Source: Planctomycetota bacterium
GTDB lineage: Bacteria > Planctomycetota > Phycisphaerae > UBA1845 > PWPN01
Reading direction: 5' to 3'
NCBI GenBank assembly: GCA_020346805.1
Contig: CP070790.1
Span: 566,985 to 581,117 of the forward strand
DNA length: 14,133 nucleotides
Shown: positions 11,837-14,133 of the stretch, piece after piece
Layout: every line of letters begins with the position of its first letter
Numbering within the stretch: position 1 is the stretch's first letter
Notes under the pieces: generated by a model
Told to the model about the DNA's origin: nothing
The model's database searches: none
What the model saw: only the letters and a program-made list of their open reading frames with translations
Position numbers and translations under genes: made by a program

Positions 11837-13312
11837 TCAGGATTCGGCCGGTTGGCTCGACGGGGCGGATAGTACTTTAATGGTTTGGTGGAGGATGATG
11901 CGTCGATCGTCGGCAGTGGTGATGAGGGCCTTGATGATGTGATTCCCCGGTCGACGTAGAATGCTGTTGGCATTAAAGGTACCGCTGCTGATCGGCTTAT
12001 TATTGTCGGTCCATAAAATACTGGCTCCTTCGCGCAGCTTCAAGGGCATTTCCACACTCATATAGACCCACATAGGTGCGGTGCCCAGTTTATTACCTTT
12101 TACCCGGATGCGGGCGTTAATGGGTGCGAGTTTTATTTGTTCTCTGGCAGGGGCTGGGCTGGCATTGTTTCTTTTGCTGGTTCGTCGGGCCGGTGGCTGG
12201 ATGCTTGAATATGGCTGCCGGATCGGTCGTTTGGGTGTTGCCGATTGCCTGGGGGTATGACGAATCGGTGATGGGGTACGGCTAATCGGTTTCTTTGGTG
12301 TTACTTGTGTCGGATTTTTATCTGCCTTGCGTTGTGGCGGAATAATAGGTTTGGGATTTGCGATGATCTCCTGATTGGGAGAGTAGCGTTTTATACTTTG
12401 GATTCTAGAGTTTGTTGATTGCGGTATTGGCCTGGGCGGCGGTCGCCGATTTATCTCGCGGCGGGCTATCCCCCGCCCTTTATCCCCATGAATATCCAGC
12501 ACCACCATCTGGCCAAGTTTAGGGGGTGTTTTTGGAGTTGCCCCAATAGTAGAGGCAAAAAGCGCGGCTGCGGTTTGTGGGGTTCTTTCATGGCCGAGAC
12601 CTTTAACTTGTCTGGCTATTACATCAAATCGGCGCTGCCGATACCATCCCACCGCTCGGGTGCTTTCTTCCCGGCATACCTTGAAATCGTTTTCCCCAAA
12701 GAAGATGCCAATTTTCATATCCCTGTATTTGGACACCTGTGCAGGGTTGAGCAATGCTTCGCTGAAGTTGGAGCCACGAACCGCTATACAGTGAAAACGT
12801 TCGGGATATCGGTTAACCATGAAGTGGGCCATGTATCCCCCAGAGGAAAAGCTTGTAGCCAGTACCCTTCTTGGATCCGCGTTGGTTAAGCGGCACACTT
12901 CATCCATGATGGCGATAGTCGCTTTCTCATCGGCCTGTACATAGGACAGGTTCGGATCACGAAGCGGGAATTGCATGGTTAGGCTGTCGCAGGTTCTTAA
13001 TTCCGGGGCGATTACTATAAATCCGTATCGATCGGCTTCTTCTTGCCATTCTCGGATTTGCGGCCCGGCATTATCATACGGTTTCAAACCGTGGAAAGTG
13101 ATTACCATTGGCCAACGTTCGTTATTGGGGTGTTGGCCGTTATTTTTCACGTAGTCATCCGGCAGGTAAAGCCAATACCCGGCCTTGGTTTCAGACTCAA
13201 TCTGATGGGTGCAGAGGCCATGGCCCTTTTTTTGTGGTACCGCACAGCCGGACTGGCTGATAATTACCAGGGCCGAAAATAACGTTACTAGCTTTAATGT
13301 TGAAAATTTCAT
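11837..13312 (-). CDS. Secreted alpha/beta hydrolase with basic linker and beta-rich C-terminus
   Basis: A 491-aa exported protein. The N-terminus (MKFSTLKLVTLFSALVIISQSGC) is a signal peptide; SQSGC looks like a lipobox but has Gln at -3, so lipidation at C23 is uncertain. Residues about 35-260 form an alpha/beta hydrolase related to feruloyl esterase/PHB depolymerase-like (LpqC-type) enzymes: FHG (73-75) for the oxyanion hole, nucleophile S156 in ATSFSSGGYMAH, D209 in FFGENDF and H241 in GLGHERTP. The nucleophile elbow reads S-F-S-S-G rather than G-x-S-x-G. A long Pro/Arg/Lys-rich linker (about 285-395) follows, then a beta-sandwich-like end (about 398-480). Likely acts on esters outside the inner membrane; the substrate is unknown. 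The ATG at 13312 is chosen over an upstream TTG (13333) because it opens directly into the signal peptide and has AGGGT upstream. Confidence 0.85.
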   Translation of the reverse strand: MKFSTLKLVTLFSALVIISQSGCAVPQKKGHGLCTHQIESETKAGYWLYLPDDYVKNNGQHPNNERWPMVITFHGLKPYDNAGPQIREWQEEADRYGFIVIAPELRTCDSLTMQFPLRDPNLSYVQADEKATIAIMDEVCRLTNADPRRVLATSFSSGGYMAHFMVNRYPERFHCIAVRGSNFSEALLNPAQVSKYRDMKIGIFFGENDFKVCREESTRAVGWYRQRRFDVIARQVKGLGHERTPQTAAALFASTIGATPKTPPKLGQMVVLDIHGDKGRGIARREINRRPPPRPIPQSTNSRIQSIKRYSPNQEIIANPKPIIPPQRKADKNPTQVTPKKPISRTPSPIRHTPRQSATPKRPIRQPYSSIQPPARRTSKRNNASPAPAREQIKLAPINARIRVKGNKLGTAPMWVYMSVEMPLKLREGASILWTDNNKPISSGTFNANSILRRPGNHIIKALITTADDRRIILHQTIKVLSAPSSQPAES

Positions 13313-13353
13313 CCGGACTTTACCCTGAAACAAGTTTATACGGAAGATACTAC

Positions 13354-13382
13354 ATCATAACTGAAGACTTAATTGGTACCAA
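13354..13382 (-). promoter_or_regulatory. Near-consensus sigma70-type promoter of the hydrolase gene
   Basis: On the minus strand TTGGTA (13382-13377) and TATGAT (13359-13354) are exactly 17 nt apart: 4/6 and 5/6 matches to consensus with ideal spacing. Transcription would start near 13347, leaving a leader of about 35 nt before the ATG at 13312. The -35 is inside an 18-bp palindrome. Confidence 0.6.
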
Positions 13383-13386
13383 TTAA
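13369..13386 (-). promoter_or_regulatory. 18-bp perfect palindrome over the -35 (candidate operator)
   Basis: TTAATTGGTACCAATTAA is identical on both strands, centred between 13377 and 13378, and covers the -35 of the hydrolase promoter. A dimeric regulator bound here would be expected to compete with RNA polymerase. No T run follows, so a terminator is unlikely. The regulator is not evident in the window. Confidence 0.5.
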
Positions 13387-13487
13387 TACATATGAAGTCG
13401 CGGTCGGTTCACGTTTTTTCACATTTATCGAGAGATTACACCTTACAGGATGAGTAAAACAGCGGGTATAGTTCGATTGAGGGCATA

Positions 13488-14133
13488 TTACAGCTCAAAA
13501 TCTATGTCTTCCCGGAAAGTTCGGGCGAAAAGTCCCAGTATACGGCCAAAGGCATATGCGAAGTAGAAGCCGGCTCCGATCACTGTCGTCCATGCCCCCA
13601 ATCCCCCTAACATCTTTACAAATCCTTCTTTGATACCGTGCTGAGCGGCGTTCATGATGGCCGGTCCCGCCCATGAGATCAATGCAGTCATGACTCCTAC
13701 AGACAGCGCCAGGAATATAATCATAATCAAAAATAGGAAAATATAATGACCAATCAGCCGGCCTATGGATATACCAGCACGTAGGGGATTTAATCCGTCG
13801 AGTGCGTGGCTGCTTGATAGGCCGATCATATTCATGGGAACTGCAAAGGTCAGCAGGGCGAGGACGATAAGATTACCGGCTCGGCCCAGAGCGGCGAAAT
13901 CCTTGCCGCTGTTCGGGAATGTGCCGTTTGAAATAATAAGCAGCACCAAAATGACAATTGCATAAAAAACGAGCAGGGCGGCGTACCCGGCCAATGCAAC
14001 CCCGAGATTCAAGACATTCCAGGTCAGATTGGGCGGCTGGTCGCTACCCGTGATTGTAAAACGGATAGTGTCGATCATGTCCAAGTAAGCCAACGCCCCA
14101 AAATATAATCCCAGGATTGCAAACATAACGGTC
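13488..14133 (-). CDS. Polytopic membrane protein, probably C-terminal part (5' end beyond window)
   Basis: The frame is open to the right edge, so the gene probably starts outside; an ATG at 14126 gives 212 residues but cuts into what looks like a first membrane helix and leaves no room to see an SD. Membrane segments are predicted near residues 1-15, 39-66, 83-103, 121-155 and 176-198, ending in a charged tail (ARTFREDIDFEL). The block LDGLNPLRAGISIGRLIGHYIFLFLIM (109-135) has the N-P-L-R-x-x-x-x-I-G-R-L-x-G-x-Y pattern seen in large planctomycete membrane proteins of the DUF4013-like type; this is recall-based and uncertain. No enzymatic motif is seen. It lies upstream of the hydrolase on the same strand, but a separate promoter stands between them. 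Confidence 0.7.
   Translation of the reverse strand, partial: TVMFAILGLYFGALAYLDMIDTIRFTITGSDQPPNLTWNVLNLGVALAGYAALLVFYAIVILVLLIISNGTFPNSGKDFAALGRAGNLIVLALLTFAVPMNMIGLSSSHALDGLNPLRAGISIGRLIGHYIFLFLIMIIFLALSVGVMTALISWAGPAIMNAAQHGIKEGFVKMLGGLGAWTTVIGAGFYFAYAFGRILGLFARTFREDIDFEL

Noticed and set aside
12419..12889. Plus-strand ORF of 156 codons antisense to the hydrolase
   Set aside because: The minus frame contains the nucleophile, Asp and His motifs of a hydrolase; the plus frame shows no recognisable fold.
13331..13333. TTG start giving the hydrolase seven more residues
   Set aside because: No SD precedes it and it would add charged residues before the signal peptide; the ATG at 13312 fits better.

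Overview
The window reads as a core chromosomal segment of a Gram-negative-type bacterium, most likely a member of the Planctomycetota (Phycisphaerae-like). The clues are a small Sm-like-sized protein of a type I associate with planctomycetes, an elongated PBP2/RodA pair with extra extracytoplasmic segments, an Lnt/lipoprotein system that implies diderm-style lipoproteins, and many secreted or membrane hypotheticals. The taxonomic call is an inference from family resemblance. I see no phage, transposon, CRISPR, tRNA or rRNA signal.

Left edge (1-726): the 5' part of a membrane-anchored hypothetical gene runs off the left end on the minus strand. It diverges from the plus-strand genes across a 126-bp spacer that carries a candidate promoter.

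Plus-strand block (727-8978): a 90-aa protein, galE, lnt (apolipoprotein N-acyltransferase), a HEAT-repeat lipoprotein that overlaps lnt, mreD, mrdA (PBP2) and rodA. The last three form the lateral-wall elongation (Rod) machinery: RodA polymerises lipid II glycan, PBP2 crosslinks it, and MreD is the membrane subunit. mreB and mreC are not in the window. Two ATGA stop/start overlaps (lnt/lipoprotein and mrdA/rodA) suggest translational coupling. The mreD-mrdA gap holds a hairpin and a two-codon, SD-led mini-ORF closed by three different stop codons, in frame with mrdA.

Minus-strand block (14133 down to 9000): the C-terminal part of a polytopic membrane protein, a secreted alpha/beta hydrolase with a basic Pro/Arg-rich linker and a beta-rich C-terminus, an ECF sigma factor, its single-pass anti-sigma partner, and an exported PDZ protein with no protease domain. 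The hydrolase has a near-consensus sigma70-type promoter whose -35 lies inside an 18-bp perfect palindrome. The sigma-factor SD sits in the loop of a perfect hairpin. The sigma/anti-sigma/PDZ group resembles an envelope-sensing module and ends tail-to-tail against rodA with 21 bp between the stops.

No gene-free stretch exceeds 300 bases. The longest spacers are 2056-2229, 11647-11836 and 13313-13487. I do not see a wholly new multi-gene system. The most interesting items are the regulatory structures before mrdA, the sigma factor and the hydrolase, the PDZ-linked sigma module, and the internal duplication in PBP2.
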